A stretch of DNA of 64,000 nt from Mycobacterium sp. 1245805.9 (lineage in GTDB: Bacteria > Actinomycetota > Actinomycetes > Mycobacteriales > Mycobacteriaceae), in the NCBI RefSeq assembly GCF_001672915.1, contig NZ_LZKR01000117.1, forward strand, positions 33,732-97,731, given 5' to 3'. A program made the translations under genes and the position numbers. The number at the start of each line of letters is the position of its first letter. Position 1 is the stretch's first letter. Positions 9,235-19,100 of this stretch are shown one piece after another. A model generated the notes under the pieces. It saw nothing but the letters and a program-made list of their open reading frames with translations. It did not search any database and was not told the origin of the DNA.

Positions 9235-11587
9235 GCTCCGTCATGGCCCGGCTGGGCCACCTCCTGATCCGGGGCTGCCCCGGTTCGCGGGCGTCGGCGG
9301 CCCAACGGCGCCGACCAACCTTGGCGGCGTCGGCCTCACCCGTCGCCAACCGTTCGCGCAGCCGAACCAACGGCCCGGGCGCCCACCACGTCCACCGGCC
9401 GAGCAGATGGATGAAGGCCGGAACCAGGACCATCCGCACCAGGGTGGCATCGGCCAGCACGGCGAGCGTCAGGCCGACACCGAGCATTCGCATGAACGAG
9501 ACGTGCGCGGGGATCAGCGCGGCAAACGAGATCGACATCACCAGCGCGGCGGTGGTGACGACCCGGCCGATGCCGGCCAGGCCCAGCGCCGTGCTCTCGT
9601 CCGTGACCGCATGCGCCTCGGCGGGGTTCGGTCGCTCCTCGCGGGCGACCGGAGAGGCCAGCCAGTACTCGTGGATCCGCGAAACCAGGAACACCTCGTA
9701 ATCCATAGCGAGCCCAAATGCGATGCAGAACAACAACACTGGGATGTTGGCGTTCAACGTCCCGTTGGGTGTGGTCCCGAATGCGCCGAGGTGTCCGTTC
9801 TGGAAGATCCACACCATGGCGCCGAACGCCGCCGTCAACGACAACACATTGCACACCAGCGCCTGCAGCGGCAGCACAACGCTGCCGGTGAGCAGAAACA
9901 GCAGCGCGAACGTGATGGCGGCGATGAGCGCCAGCACGGCCGGCAGCCGCTGGGTGATCACGTCGACGCTGTCGCGGTTGATCTGCGCCAGCCCGGTCAT
10001 CTCCACCGATCGCCCGTCCGGCCTGCTAACCGCGTGCAACCGGTCGAGCTGGGTGTTCGACGCCTGCGAATACAGCGGCGCGGTGGTGGCCACGGTGAGG
10101 AACGCGCTGCCGTTGGCCAGGCCGGTGGCCGCGGCGGGCGGCCCCGCCGGCGATCCGGCCACGAACGTCGCGGTGGGCGCCGTGACCGCGGACACGTCGG
10201 GTACCCGCGACAGCGCGGCGGCGTAGCCCTCCAGCTCGGCGGTCGTCACCCCGCGGGCGTCGGGAAGGACGACGGACACCGACGTCCCCAACCCGTTGCC
10301 GAAATCGTTGTCGAGCATGTCCGCCACCTGGCGCGCCGAGGCCGAACGGGGCAACACGCGCTCATCCGGAAAGCCCCACTTCACCCCCAAAAACGGGGCG
10401 CCCAGCAACAGCAGCAGCGCGACGACGGCCAGGCCGACCGGCAGGGCGTGGCGCAACACGAACTTCGTCGACCGGTACCAGAACAGCGAATAGACCGGCT
10501 TGTGCGCGTGATCGCGCCACGACTTTGCGCGCGACGGCACCCGGCGCGCGAACCACCGGCGCACGTCGAGCGCGTCCAGCCGCGGACCCAGCAGCGCGAT
10601 CGCCGCCGGCGTCACCGCGACCGCGGCGATCGCCGGGCTGGCGGCGGTGGCCACGATGGTGTAGGCCGACGATTTCAAGAAGTACATCGGAAACAGCGCC
10701 ATCACCGCCATCGACAACCCGACGGTGGTCGCCGAGAAGAGCACGGTGCGGCCGGCGGTGGCCATCGTCCGAAACAGCGCCCGGTCCCGTTCGCCGGATC
10801 GTGCGAGCTCCTCGCGGTAACGGCTGATGATCAGCAGGTTGTAGTCGATCGCCAGGGCGAGACCCATCGCAATGCTCAGGTCCAGGGCGTACGTCGACAC
10901 GTCGGTCGCGAAGCTGATCAGCCGCAACACCGACATCGTGCAGACGATCACCAGCCCGCCCACGCCGATCGGCAGCGCCGCGGCGACCACGCCGCCGAGC
11001 ACCCAGACCAGCACCGCGAAGCTCAGCGGGATCGCGATGGACTCCATCAACAGCAGGTCACGCGCGTTCTGGTCGTTGATCTGCGCATACGCCACGGCCA
11101 TGCCGCCGGCGCGCACGGTGACGCCGCCGCGGTCGTGCACCAGCTCGCGGGTGAGGATGCTGGCGTAGTTCTGTGCGTCGTTCTCCCCGCCTTTCAGCCC
11201 GGCCACGATCAGCCCGGACGACTTGTCCTTGCTGACCAGCTGGGTGGCGACCTGCGGGGGCGACGTCCACGCCGAGGACACGTTCAGCACCCACGGGGAC
11301 CGTTCGAGGTGGTCGACGATGTCGGTGGCGACCTGGCGCGCCGGGCCGCTTTCGGCGCCGGCGGGATCGGTCACCGCGATCAGTATCTGCTGATCGGTTT
11401 GGTTGAATCGGTCCCTGAGCAGGGCCGTCGCCCGCGCCGACTCCGACGTCGGGTCCTGGAAGCCGCCGCCCGACAGGCGGTTGACCACCGGTATTCCGAA
11501 GACGGCGGCGCCTACCAGGATCAAGAGGGTGGCCGCGATGATGCGACGCGGCGCGGCAATGGCGAGCCGCGTGATTCCTTGCAGCAT
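9227..11587 (-). CDS. MMPL-family RND transporter (MmpL3/MmpL11-like clade)
   Basis: A 786-residue inner-membrane transporter with two RND-type halves, each a large periplasmic loop after TM1 or TM7. The proton-relay Asp-Tyr pairs are visible as GLALAIDYNLLIISRYREE in the first half and AFGLAMDYEVFLVSR in the second, the pattern of the MmpL3/MmpL11 group rather than the siderophore or lipid MmpL4/5 group. The start ATG at 11585-11587 gives MLQGITRLAIAAPRRIIAATL. The frame remains open far upstream, but that part overlaps the divergent acetyltransferase gene and is not protein-like. It overlaps the downstream DMT gene. The exported lipid is unknown. Confidence 0.88.
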   Translation of the reverse strand: MLQGITRLAIAAPRRIIAATLLILVGAAVFGIPVVNRLSGGGFQDPTSESARATALLRDRFNQTDQQILIAVTDPAGAESGPARQVATDIVDHLERSPWVLNVSSAWTSPPQVATQLVSKDKSSGLIVAGLKGGENDAQNYASILTRELVHDRGGVTVRAGGMAVAYAQINDQNARDLLLMESIAIPLSFAVLVWVLGGVVAAALPIGVGGLVIVCTMSVLRLISFATDVSTYALDLSIAMGLALAIDYNLLIISRYREELARSGERDRALFRTMATAGRTVLFSATTVGLSMAVMALFPMYFLKSSAYTIVATAASPAIAAVAVTPAAIALLGPRLDALDVRRWFARRVPSRAKSWRDHAHKPVYSLFWYRSTKFVLRHALPVGLAVVALLLLLGAPFLGVKWGFPDERVLPRSASARQVADMLDNDFGNGLGTSVSVVLPDARGVTTAELEGYAAALSRVPDVSAVTAPTATFVAGSPAGPPAAATGLANGSAFLTVATTAPLYSQASNTQLDRLHAVSRPDGRSVEMTGLAQINRDSVDVITQRLPAVLALIAAITFALLFLLTGSVVLPLQALVCNVLSLTAAFGAMVWIFQNGHLGAFGTTPNGTLNANIPVLLFCIAFGLAMDYEVFLVSRIHEYWLASPVAREERPNPAEAHAVTDESTALGLAGIGRVVTTAALVMSISFAALIPAHVSFMRMLGVGLTLAVLADATLVRMVLVPAFIHLLGRWTWWAPGPLVRLRERLATGEADAAKVGRRRWAADAREPGQPRIRRWPSRAMTERG

Positions 11588-11737
11588 GGGGTATCGCTTA
11601 CCCAAACGAGGCCGTCTGACCCACCACGGCGTTTGACGGTCCAATACACCCGGGTATCGAACGAGAGCGGGCCCAGGCCTATGGATTCGGCATGTGGAGC
11701 GCCGATTTGGCTGGGCTGAAAGCGGATTGGATGAGCG

Positions 11738-12976
11738 ATGAACAAACCCGACGACGCCATCATAATCAGGCATCCCACCGAAAATGACTGGCAGGAGGTC
11801 TATGAGAACCAGGCCCGCACTTTCGGGGATCCGGTGGACCCGCGCGCCGTGGAAGCCTGGAAACGCCGCGTCGAGCTCGAGGACATCCTGGTGGCCGAGG
11901 ATGTCTCGGATCCCAAGCGTCCGACCCTGGTAGGGACATCGATCATCTATCGCGCCCGGCTCACCGTGCCCGGTGGCGGCAGCCTGCGGGCCGCGTGGCT
12001 GACCATGATCGCGGTCGCGTCGACGCACCAGGGAACGGGAATTTGGGCGCAGCTCAGTGCGCAGGGGCTGGGAAAGCTCCTCGAGCGCGGCTACCCGATC
12101 GTGTGTGGCGTTCCGACCCAGACCGCGATGTACGACGGCTTCGGCGCCGGCGTGGCCAGCTACACCCACTCCTACTCGATCGATCGCCGCTTCGCGAAGC
12201 TCCGAGACGCGCCGAACGGCAGCCGGGCTCGCGAGGTCAACGCCGCCGAGGCGAAGGACCTATTGCCCGAAATCTACGAACGATGGTGTGCCGCAACCAA
12301 TGGGGCGGTGGAGCGCGACAGCGCGTGGTGGGCCGACTTCCTGGAGGACCGGCCGACGCAGCGGGGCAACGGATCTGCGCTGAACTTCACGATCCATCCG
12401 GACGGCTTCCTGGCGTATCGCGTCGTCGGTGCCGGCAAACACGCCTTCCGGCCGCCGTTCGGCTCCGTTCTCGTCGAGGACTTCTGCCCCATCACCGACG
12501 AAGCTCACACCGAGCTGCTGCAGACAGTGCTGGTCTTGGAGATGTTCGACAACATCGAGATCGACGTGCCCGTGGATGATCCGCTTCGGCTGAAACTACG
12601 CGACCAGCGCACCGCGCAGACCACCGGGATGAGCGATTTCCTGTGGGTGCGGATCAACGACGTGCCCGAAGTGCTTGGCGCACGCGAGTACTCCGCCGAC
12701 ACCGACGTGGTGCTGGAGGTCACAGACCCGCTCAACCTCGCCGGAGGCCGATTCCTGCTGCAGACCCGTGACGGCGCCGGCAAATGCACGCCACACGAGG
12801 GGCCGGCCGACGTCGAAATCGGCCTGGCCGAATTATCGACCATCTACATGGGGGCGCATCGCCCCTCCGAGCTGGTGCGTGCCGACCGCCTCACCGAACT
12901 GCGTCCGGGTGCCATCGGCGAGCTGGATGCCGCGTTCAGCACCGAGCGGGCGCCCTATTGCGGGACGCTGTTTTGA
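11738..12976 (+). CDS. Eis-family GNAT N-acetyltransferase
   Basis: A 412-residue protein with the Eis layout: an N-terminal GNAT domain, a second GNAT-like domain and a C-terminal SCP2-like fold. The acetyl-CoA loop region is IAVASTHQGTGIWAQLSAQG. The protein ends in YCGTLF, consistent with the free C-terminal carboxylate used as general base in Eis. Eis enzymes acetylate amines on aminoglycosides, peptides and protein lysines. Divergence from M. tuberculosis Eis suggests an Eis2-like paralogue rather than the orthologue. The preceding MMPL gene is divergent with a 150-bp gap. Confidence 0.85.
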   Translation: MNKPDDAIIIRHPTENDWQEVYENQARTFGDPVDPRAVEAWKRRVELEDILVAEDVSDPKRPTLVGTSIIYRARLTVPGGGSLRAAWLTMIAVASTHQGTGIWAQLSAQGLGKLLERGYPIVCGVPTQTAMYDGFGAGVASYTHSYSIDRRFAKLRDAPNGSRAREVNAAEAKDLLPEIYERWCAATNGAVERDSAWWADFLEDRPTQRGNGSALNFTIHPDGFLAYRVVGAGKHAFRPPFGSVLVEDFCPITDEAHTELLQTVLVLEMFDNIEIDVPVDDPLRLKLRDQRTAQTTGMSDFLWVRINDVPEVLGAREYSADTDVVLEVTDPLNLAGGRFLLQTRDGAGKCTPHEGPADVEIGLAELSTIYMGAHRPSELVRADRLTELRPGAIGELDAAFSTERAPYCGTLF

Positions 12977-13121
12977 TAGTTCTTGGCGAACAAGACCTTT
13001 CCTGCGCCACCGGGCAGGGCACCGCCCACTCGCGACTCAACCGGTATCCTGGGGGACATCGGGATTTCGCTTGGCGGCAGGACGCCTGTTATTGTCGCCT
13101 ACGCGGTCTCGGCCGTACACG

Positions 13122-13194
<73 letters not shown>

Positions 13195-13222
13195 CTTTGA
13201 CCGGACGCGTCTCAATGGCGCC

Positions 13223-16180
13223 TCAACCTCCAACCGGCGCGCTCTCCCGGGAGCTACTCTGCACATCCGCGTGCCGCGGCTGGTACAGCAGCGCGCGAAC
13301 CAGCGGGCGCGGCCCGACGGACCGAAGCATTTGGCTGGCCGGGCGGACCCGTACCCGCTTCGGCCACCAGAACCAGCGTCCCATCACCGTCATGATCGAC
13401 GGCGTGATGAGCGATCGGACGACGAAGGTGTCGAACATCAGGCCGAGCCCGATCGTCGTGCCGAACTGGCCGATCGCCCGGAGGTCACTGGTGATCATGG
13501 TGGCCATGGTGACCGCGAACACCAGACCGGCGGCGGTCACCACGGGGCCGGTGAGACCCATGCCGCGGATGAGACCCGTTTTCAGGCCTGCTCCGATCTC
13601 CTCCTCGATTCGCGACACCAGCATCAGGTTGTAGTCCGACCCCACCGCCAAGAGCACGATCAACGCGAATTCGGTTGCCACCCAGTGCAATTCGAAATTA
13701 AGGAGGTGCTGCCAGATGAGTGTCGAGAATCCGAAGGCGGCCCCCAGCGACAACACGATCGTGCCGACGATGACGCCCGCAGCGACCAGAGCACGGGTGA
13801 CGATCACCATGATGATGAAGATGAGCACAATCGAGGCCACCCCGGCGATCATCAGGTCGAACTTGGCGCCATGGGCGATGTCGTTGAACGTCGCCGCAGT
13901 ACCGCCTAGATAGATGTCGGCGTTCTGCAGCGAGGTGAGTTTGATCGCCTCCTTGGCCGCCTGACGCTCCTGCTCGACCGACGCGATTCCCTTCGTCGTC
14001 GCCGGATCCACGGCGTGGGTGATGATGAAGCGAGCGGCCTTCCCGTCCGGCGACACCATCAAGCTCAACCCCAGCTGAAAGTCCGGGTTCTTGAAGATCT
14101 CGGGCGGCAGGTAGAACAGGCTCTCAATCTGAGAGTCGTTGAAGGACTTGCCCATTACGGCGTTCGTGTCGGTCAGCCGATCGAATTGATCGACGAGGTT
14201 GTCGAACGTGCTGTAGATGGTCAGGGTGGTGTCCCTGATCGCCTTCGAGGTAGCGATATTCTCCGGAATGATCGCCAGCAGCTCGCGGGTGGCCTTAGCC
14301 GTGTCGGAAAGATCGCCGGTGAGGGCGTGGAACTTTTCGGCCAGCTGATCGAATCCGTCCAGCGCGTCGAACAGCGATCGCAGCGACCAGCAGATCGGGA
14401 TGTCGTAGCAGTGCTTCTCCCAGTAGAAGTAACTGCGAATCGGTCTCCAGAAGTCGTCGAAATCCGCGATGTGGTCCCGGATCTCGTCCGTGATCGCCGC
14501 TGTCTCCCCCGTCGTTTTCGAGCTGTCCTCCGCGGCGGCCGCGAGCTTCTTGGTCACCTCGTACTGGCGCTCCAGCAGGGCGATCTGGGTGTCGAGGAAA
14601 CCGGTGATCTTCTTGATGTCGGCGACGCGGTCCTTCAGGTAGTTCAGGTTGCTGCGGATCGGCGCGGTTTGCACGCTGAGCTGGAACGGGACGGACCCAT
14701 CCTGGATCGGCGGCCCCAGGGGTCTGGTGATGCTCTGCACCCGTTCGATGCCGGGCACCCGGAAGATGGCTCCGGCGATCTTGTCCAGCACCAGCATGTC
14801 GGTGGGATTGCGCAGATCGTGGTCGGATTCGATCATCAGCAGGTCCGGATTCAGCCGGGCCTGGGTGAAGTGTCGATCGGCCGCGTCGTACGCCTGAACC
14901 GAGGCCGCACTCTTGGGCAGGTAGTACAGGTCGTTGTAGCGCGGGTTGAAGCCCGCCAAGCCGATGGCGCCGACGATCGCCAGGATGACCGAGGTCGCGA
15001 GGATGGGCGCCGGCCACCGCACGATGGCCGTCGCCAGGCGCCGCCACCGGGTGTAGTTGAACTTGCGCTTCGGGTCGAAAAGGCCGAAGCCGCTTGCGAA
15101 CGCGATCAGCGCCGGCGTCAGGGTCACCCCGGCGGCCACCACCACCAGCAGACCGATCGCGCACGGGTACGCCAGCGAATTGAAGTAGGGCAGCCGCGTG
15201 AAATGCAAACAGGCCAACGCCCCGACGATCGTCAAACCCGAACCCAAAACCACCTTGGTGACCCCGGCGAAGGTGTCGTAATACGCGGCTTCGCGGTCCA
15301 GTCCCCGTTCGCGACCCTCCTGGTACCGGCCCACCATGAAGATCGCGTAGTCGGTGCCGGCCGCAATGGCCAGTGCCGTCAGCAAGTTGACGGCAAACGT
15401 CGACAGCCCCATGATGCCGGTGTCGCCCAGCAGCGCCACCACGCCGCGGCCGGTGGCCAGTCCGACGAACAGGATCACCATCGTCAGCAGCACGGTGCCG
15501 ATGGACCGATAGACGAACATCAGCATGATCGCGATGATGATGACGGTGATGATCGTCATCTTGAACAGGCTCGCGTTACCCACGACGATCGTGTCGTCGG
15601 TCAAAGCTCCCTGACCCGCGACGTAGGCCTTCACCCCCGGCGGGGGCGTCGAGTCCGCGACGATCTTGCGAACCGCGTCGACCGACTTGTCCCCGACCGC
15701 GCCGCCCTGGTCACCGCGCAGGTTCACCTGGACGTAGGCGGACTTGTGGTCGTAGCTCTCGACACCCGATGCCGTGAATCGCTGGCCCCAGAAGTCGAGC
15801 GTGTGCTCGACGTGCTTGGTGTCCTGCTTGAGCTTCTTGACCAGATCGTCGTAATAGCGGTGGGCGTCCTGGCCGAGCGGCTGGTCACCGACCAGGGTCA
15901 CCAGGACGAGGTTGTCCGAGTCGTATTCCTTGAACTTCTCCCCGATGTGCTTCATCCCGGTCACCGAGGGCGCGTCGGATGGCGAGAGCGGCACCGAGAC
16001 GTCCTCGGCCACTTTCTCCAACTGGGGGACGAAGACGTTGACGCCCACCGCGATCAACAGCCAGATCACCACGATCGGGAACGCCAGCACGCGGACGGTG
16101 CGCGCCAGACGCGGCTTGTGCTCGACTTCGGCAGGTCGCGCGACGGGTATCTCGTCGGTGTCGCTCGAGTTGTCGGTCAC
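13223..16180 (-). CDS. MmpL-family transporter (with MmpS partner)
   Basis: A 985-residue RND transporter of the MmpL4/5/10-like cluster. Key motifs are AAGTDYAIFMVGRYQEGRERG in the first membrane half and AVGSDYNLMLVSRIEEEIG in the second, each carrying the Asp-Tyr pair. The second periplasmic loop contains a long coiled-coil region (roughly residues 500-680), typical of MmpL4/5-type proteins. The GTG start at 16178-16180 overlaps the mmpS stop in a GTGA junction, so the two are translationally coupled. The likely role is export of a complex lipid, glycopeptidolipid or siderophore. No adjacent biosynthetic gene or TetR regulator identifies the substrate. Confidence 0.92.
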   Translation of the reverse strand: MTDNSSDTDEIPVARPAEVEHKPRLARTVRVLAFPIVVIWLLIAVGVNVFVPQLEKVAEDVSVPLSPSDAPSVTGMKHIGEKFKEYDSDNLVLVTLVGDQPLGQDAHRYYDDLVKKLKQDTKHVEHTLDFWGQRFTASGVESYDHKSAYVQVNLRGDQGGAVGDKSVDAVRKIVADSTPPPGVKAYVAGQGALTDDTIVVGNASLFKMTIITVIIIAIMLMFVYRSIGTVLLTMVILFVGLATGRGVVALLGDTGIMGLSTFAVNLLTALAIAAGTDYAIFMVGRYQEGRERGLDREAAYYDTFAGVTKVVLGSGLTIVGALACLHFTRLPYFNSLAYPCAIGLLVVVAAGVTLTPALIAFASGFGLFDPKRKFNYTRWRRLATAIVRWPAPILATSVILAIVGAIGLAGFNPRYNDLYYLPKSAASVQAYDAADRHFTQARLNPDLLMIESDHDLRNPTDMLVLDKIAGAIFRVPGIERVQSITRPLGPPIQDGSVPFQLSVQTAPIRSNLNYLKDRVADIKKITGFLDTQIALLERQYEVTKKLAAAAEDSSKTTGETAAITDEIRDHIADFDDFWRPIRSYFYWEKHCYDIPICWSLRSLFDALDGFDQLAEKFHALTGDLSDTAKATRELLAIIPENIATSKAIRDTTLTIYSTFDNLVDQFDRLTDTNAVMGKSFNDSQIESLFYLPPEIFKNPDFQLGLSLMVSPDGKAARFIITHAVDPATTKGIASVEQERQAAKEAIKLTSLQNADIYLGGTAATFNDIAHGAKFDLMIAGVASIVLIFIIMVIVTRALVAAGVIVGTIVLSLGAAFGFSTLIWQHLLNFELHWVATEFALIVLLAVGSDYNLMLVSRIEEEIGAGLKTGLIRGMGLTGPVVTAAGLVFAVTMATMITSDLRAIGQFGTTIGLGLMFDTFVVRSLITPSIMTVMGRWFWWPKRVRVRPASQMLRSVGPRPLVRALLYQPRHADVQSSSRESAPVGG

Positions 16181-16602
16181 GCGGATTTGTCCAAGCAGGA
16201 AACCTGCGCATCACGCGTGTTGACCTGTTGCTGATCGACCAATTTGCCGTCGACGGTGATCCGGCAGCCGATCGAAGGGCCGTCGCCCTGAGCGACGACG
16301 TAGGCGAAGATGCCGGGCATTTCCGCGACGATCGTCTGCGACCACGGCAACGTGGTGAAGTTGGCCTTCTGCGGTTGCGCGTCGGCATCCATCCAGTTGA
16401 CGACGCCCGTTGTCCCGGGTGGTCCCAGGATTTCGTAGATGGCGGTCTTGGCCGCATACGGCGGGGTCGCATCGCGCGGGTCGGGTTTGGGCAGGCCGGG
16501 CCCTGGAAAGACGCCGCTGAGGCGCTGCACCGCAACGCCGCCGATGACCACCGCCACGACAACGACCAACGCAACCCATGCCCGCTTGAGAAGCCTCAAC
16601 AC
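16177..16602 (-). CDS. MmpS-family accessory membrane protein
   Basis: A 141-residue protein with one N-terminal membrane anchor (WVALVVVVAVVIGGVAV) and a periplasmic beta-rich domain ending NTRDAQVSCLDKSA, the pattern of MmpS adaptors. AKTAIYEILGPPGTTGVVNWMD matches the conserved YEV-type core of the family. The GTG start at 16600-16602 has GGAGGGG just upstream. It is the first gene of the mmpS-mmpL pair and probably supports assembly or periplasmic hand-over of the exported lipid. Confidence 0.9.
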   Translation of the reverse strand: MLRLLKRAWVALVVVVAVVIGGVAVQRLSGVFPGPGLPKPDPRDATPPYAAKTAIYEILGPPGTTGVVNWMDADAQPQKANFTTLPWSQTIVAEMPGIFAYVVAQGDGPSIGCRITVDGKLVDQQQVNTRDAQVSCLDKSA

Positions 16603-17083
16603 CGTCCCCTCCGACTAGGAAAGCGCGACGGGCTCAGTGTTTAGGCATCTCGTCACCCGCGCAAACGCTAGCCAACGCCATGACGGTCGAGTTAATTCCT
16701 GCGTGGTGCGCGGCCGCCTCCGAGCCGCGCGGCAACCGCACCGCTCGTCGCACTCCACCCGGCCAGTTTGGAGGGCGACGACCAACGGCAGGGTGAGCTA
16801 CTCGCGCGCGCACAGCAACAAGAGACGCTCAACAAGGGACACGCACGACGGTGTTGGAGTCGGGGGTGTGGAACATCTTGCGCTAGAAGCGATTTCACTG
16901 TGAGGCGCTGATTTATGGTGTCGGCCTCAGGCGTCGTTGCCATCGGGATGGCCACGCGGTCGTGCCGAAAATCAGTGTCCGGAAATAGCCGATTCGCCGG
17001 CGCAAATTTGTTACAAGACGTCCATTGTTGTCACGGGTTGAAACCAGCACAGTTTTAAGGCCACAGCGCGTACGCTGATCGAC
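16603..17083. other. 481-bp intergenic region, mmpS promoter side
   Basis: No convincing gene on either strand. Short open frames here have no family resemblance and no ribosome binding sites. The stretch should hold the promoter of mmpS-mmpL (reading left) and that of the small Cys-rich protein (reading right). I could not place a clear operator. Confidence 0.5.
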
Positions 17084-17308
17084 ATGGCTACCAAGGCCAA
17101 GGTCAAGCTCAAGACCTGCGTACATTGCGGCCATACGTTCGATCCGAACGATCGACCGCATGACCTGTCCGATCCCGACTGGCTTCCGGCCGCCTCAGTT
17201 TATTGTTCGCAAGAATGCGCCGACCGGTTCCATTGCGATATGGGACATTGCTGCTCGACCCGCGCGAAAGAAAAGGCTCGTCGCGAAGCCGCCAAAGCCG
17301 CGCGATAA
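17084..17308 (+). CDS. Small Cys-rich (zinc-ribbon-like) protein
   Basis: A 74-residue, strongly basic protein. CVHCGHTF near the N-terminus and YCSQECADRFHCDMGHCC later supply at least six Cys in pairs, fitting a treble-clef or zinc-ribbon zinc site. The C-terminus is a Lys/Arg/Ala helix (RAKEKARREAAKAAR) that could contact nucleic acid. It stands alone between the mmpS promoter region and the DUF3618 gene. Small proteins of this type are widespread in mycobacteria without assigned function. Confidence 0.75.
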   Translation: MATKAKVKLKTCVHCGHTFDPNDRPHDLSDPDWLPAASVYCSQECADRFHCDMGHCCSTRAKEKARREAAKAAR

Positions 17309-17351
17309 ACGACGCTTCCCCAAATAGCGAACTCGCCACTTTCCGCGATGG

Positions 17352-17579
17352 TCAGCGGTCCCTGATCCTGCGCACCACCACGATCACGACGACCGAAGAG
17401 ATCCCCACCAGCGAGGCGATCACCACGGGCTTCTTCACGAATTCGACCGCGCGGGCCTTGATGTCGTCGGCGAGACGGCGGGGGTTGGCGCGCTCGGCGA
17501 GTGAGTCGACGGTGGCCGCCAGCTGGTCGCGGGCGACGTCGATGTCCCGCTTGATGGCCTCGGGGTCCCGGTCCGCCAC
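17352..17579 (-). CDS. DUF3618 membrane protein (Rv2520c-like)
   Basis: A 75-residue protein: VADRDPEAIKRDIDVARDQLAATVDSLAERANPRRLADDIK is the DUF3618 signature, followed by one transmembrane helix (VVIASLVGISSVVVIVVV) and a short Arg-rich tail. I chose the GTG at 17577-17579 because GGAGG lies eight bases upstream and the length equals the 75 residues recalled for Rv2520c. The frame extends 16 codons further upstream without support. It is divergent from bcp, as in M. tuberculosis. Confidence 0.88.
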   Translation of the reverse strand: MADRDPEAIKRDIDVARDQLAATVDSLAERANPRRLADDIKARAVEFVKKPVVIASLVGISSVVVIVVVRRIRDR

Positions 17580-17683
17580 GTGTCTGTCCTCCAAGTCCCA
17601 GTCTTCAGGTGATACACCCGCCCGCACTACCCTAGATCAGCCGGCGACAACCCCATCGCGCCGGTGAAGAGAAAGGACCCACG

Positions 17684-18157
17684 TTGACCGAGACCACCCG
17701 GCTCGCCCCGGGCGACAAGGCGCCCGCCTTCAGCCTGCCCGACGCCGACGGCAACACGGTGTCGCTGGCCGACTACAAGGGACGCCGAGTGGTCGTCTAT
17801 TTCTATCCGGCCGCCTCGACGCCGGGATGCACCAAACAGGCGTGCGACTTTCGCGACAACCTGCGCGAGCTCAACGAGGCCGGGCTGGACGTGGTGGGCA
17901 TTTCGCCGGACAAGCCCGAGAAGCTGGCGAAGTTCCGCGACGCCGAGAAGCTGACGTTCCCCCTGCTGTCCGATCCCGACCGCAAGGTGCTGACGGCATG
18001 GGGCGCCTACGGCGAGAAGCAGATGTACGGCAAGACCGTCACCGGGGTGATCCGGTCGACCTTCGTGGTCGACGAGAAGGGCAAGATCGCGGTCGCGCAG
18101 TACAACGTCAAGGCCACCGGCCACGTCGCCAAGCTGCGGCGCGACCTCTCGGTGTAG
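17684..18157 (+). CDS. bcp: Thioredoxin-dependent peroxiredoxin Bcp
   Basis: A 157-residue peroxiredoxin of the BCP/PrxQ class that reduces H2O2 and organic hydroperoxides using thioredoxin. The active-site segment STPGCTKQACDF carries the peroxidatic Cys49 and the resolving Cys54 five residues later, the PrxQ alpha-type arrangement. The start is a TTG at 17684 with GAAAGGA upstream. The length equals that recalled for Rv2521. It is divergent from the DUF3618 gene. Confidence 0.95.
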   Translation: MTETTRLAPGDKAPAFSLPDADGNTVSLADYKGRRVVVYFYPAASTPGCTKQACDFRDNLRELNEAGLDVVGISPDKPEKLAKFRDAEKLTFPLLSDPDRKVLTAWGAYGEKQMYGKTVTGVIRSTFVVDEKGKIAVAQYNVKATGHVAKLRRDLSV

Positions 18158-18280
18158 TCGAGGATTGAAGATCCCACCAGACAGCAGCACTCATCTGGTG
18201 GACAACCCGCGAAGTTATTCGGCGACACGTCGGTCGCGCTTCGCGGGATGGCTGGCGCTTGTTGGCATCCTGATTGATTG

Positions 18281-19066
18281 ATGGGGGACTTCGGGTCAAT
18301 CGGCGCGTGGCTGTTGTTGGCCGTCGTCATCGTCGGCGCCGTACTGATAGCGGTGAGCACCGTCCAGCTGGGCAGCCGGGTCCTTTCCGATGACACCGGC
18401 CCGGAACACAACTCGGCGCTTTCGCCGTACGTGACGGTTGTGGGACTGGTCTACGGCGCTCTCCTCGGTTTCACCGTTGTGGTCGGCTGGCAGGAATTCC
18501 TGTCCGCCGAGGTCAATGTTTCCAACGAGGCATCGACATTGACGACGATGTACCGCCAGACCGTCGCCATGCCGCAGCCCGAGCAATCGCAGATCCGCGA
18601 ACAGCTGCGCCAGTACGCGGATGGGACGCAGGGCCCGGAGTGGGGCAAGCAGGATTTCGGACGCATCAGCAATCGTGGGCGGGCCGCGATCACGGCAATG
18701 TATCGCATCGTCGGCGGTCAGCAGTCCAATGCCGCGTCGAGCCCCATCAGCCAAGATTTTCTAGGCCGGCTGTCCGCCTTGGCATCCGAACGCAGCACCC
18801 GCATCCTGGATGCCAAGCCACGAATACCGCCGCTGCTGTGGTGTTCTTTGATCTTCGGCGGGTTGGTGCTGATCACCCTCACCGGCTTTTTGCGCCTGAC
18901 GAGCAACCGTGGTCACATGGTCCTGACGAGCACGGTCGCCGTCCTGCTCGGCTTACTGCTATTCCTCGTCTTCGTCCTCGACCATCCTTTCGGCCCACTA
19001 GGCGTCACCTCGCAACCATTTGCCCACGCGGTTGCGGTTTTTGACGAGGTCGACCGCGGAACGTGA
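18281..19066 (+). CDS. DUF4239 (bestrophin-like) membrane protein
   Basis: A 261-residue integral membrane protein. Helices lie at the N-terminus (GAWLLLAVVIVGAVLIAVST), around residue 50 (VTVVGLVYGALLGFTVVVGW) and in a C-terminal pair (LLWCSLIFGGLVLITLTGFL and LTSTVAVLLGLLLFLVFVLD). A soluble helical segment containing QFLSAEVNVSNEASTL-like sequence lies between them. This order matches the DUF4239 family, which is weakly related to bestrophin-type channels. The start is the ATG at 18281; a TTG directly before it is also possible. Function unknown. It is convergent with the MmpS-like secreted protein gene. Confidence 0.75.
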   Translation: MGDFGSIGAWLLLAVVIVGAVLIAVSTVQLGSRVLSDDTGPEHNSALSPYVTVVGLVYGALLGFTVVVGWQEFLSAEVNVSNEASTLTTMYRQTVAMPQPEQSQIREQLRQYADGTQGPEWGKQDFGRISNRGRAAITAMYRIVGGQQSNAASSPISQDFLGRLSALASERSTRILDAKPRIPPLLWCSLIFGGLVLITLTGFLRLTSNRGHMVLTSTVAVLLGLLLFLVFVLDHPFGPLGVTSQPFAHAVAVFDEVDRGT

Positions 19067-19100
19067 GGATTGTCGAGCGGGTTCGAATAGTGAGTTCCGA

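Noticed and set aside
8696..11719. A 1007-codon open frame on the plus strand over the DMT and MMPL genes.
   Set aside because: Low-complexity Arg/His/Gln-rich translation with no fold, opposite two clear membrane-protein genes.
14015..16234. A 739-codon open frame antisense to the second mmpL gene.
   Set aside because: Same codon-bias shadow. The mmpL frame has both Asp-Tyr motifs and a matching MmpS partner.
16692..16955. An 87-codon minus-strand open frame in the mmpS upstream region.
   Set aside because: No ribosome binding site, no recognisable domain and Ser/Cys/Arg-rich composition typical of random GC-rich frames.
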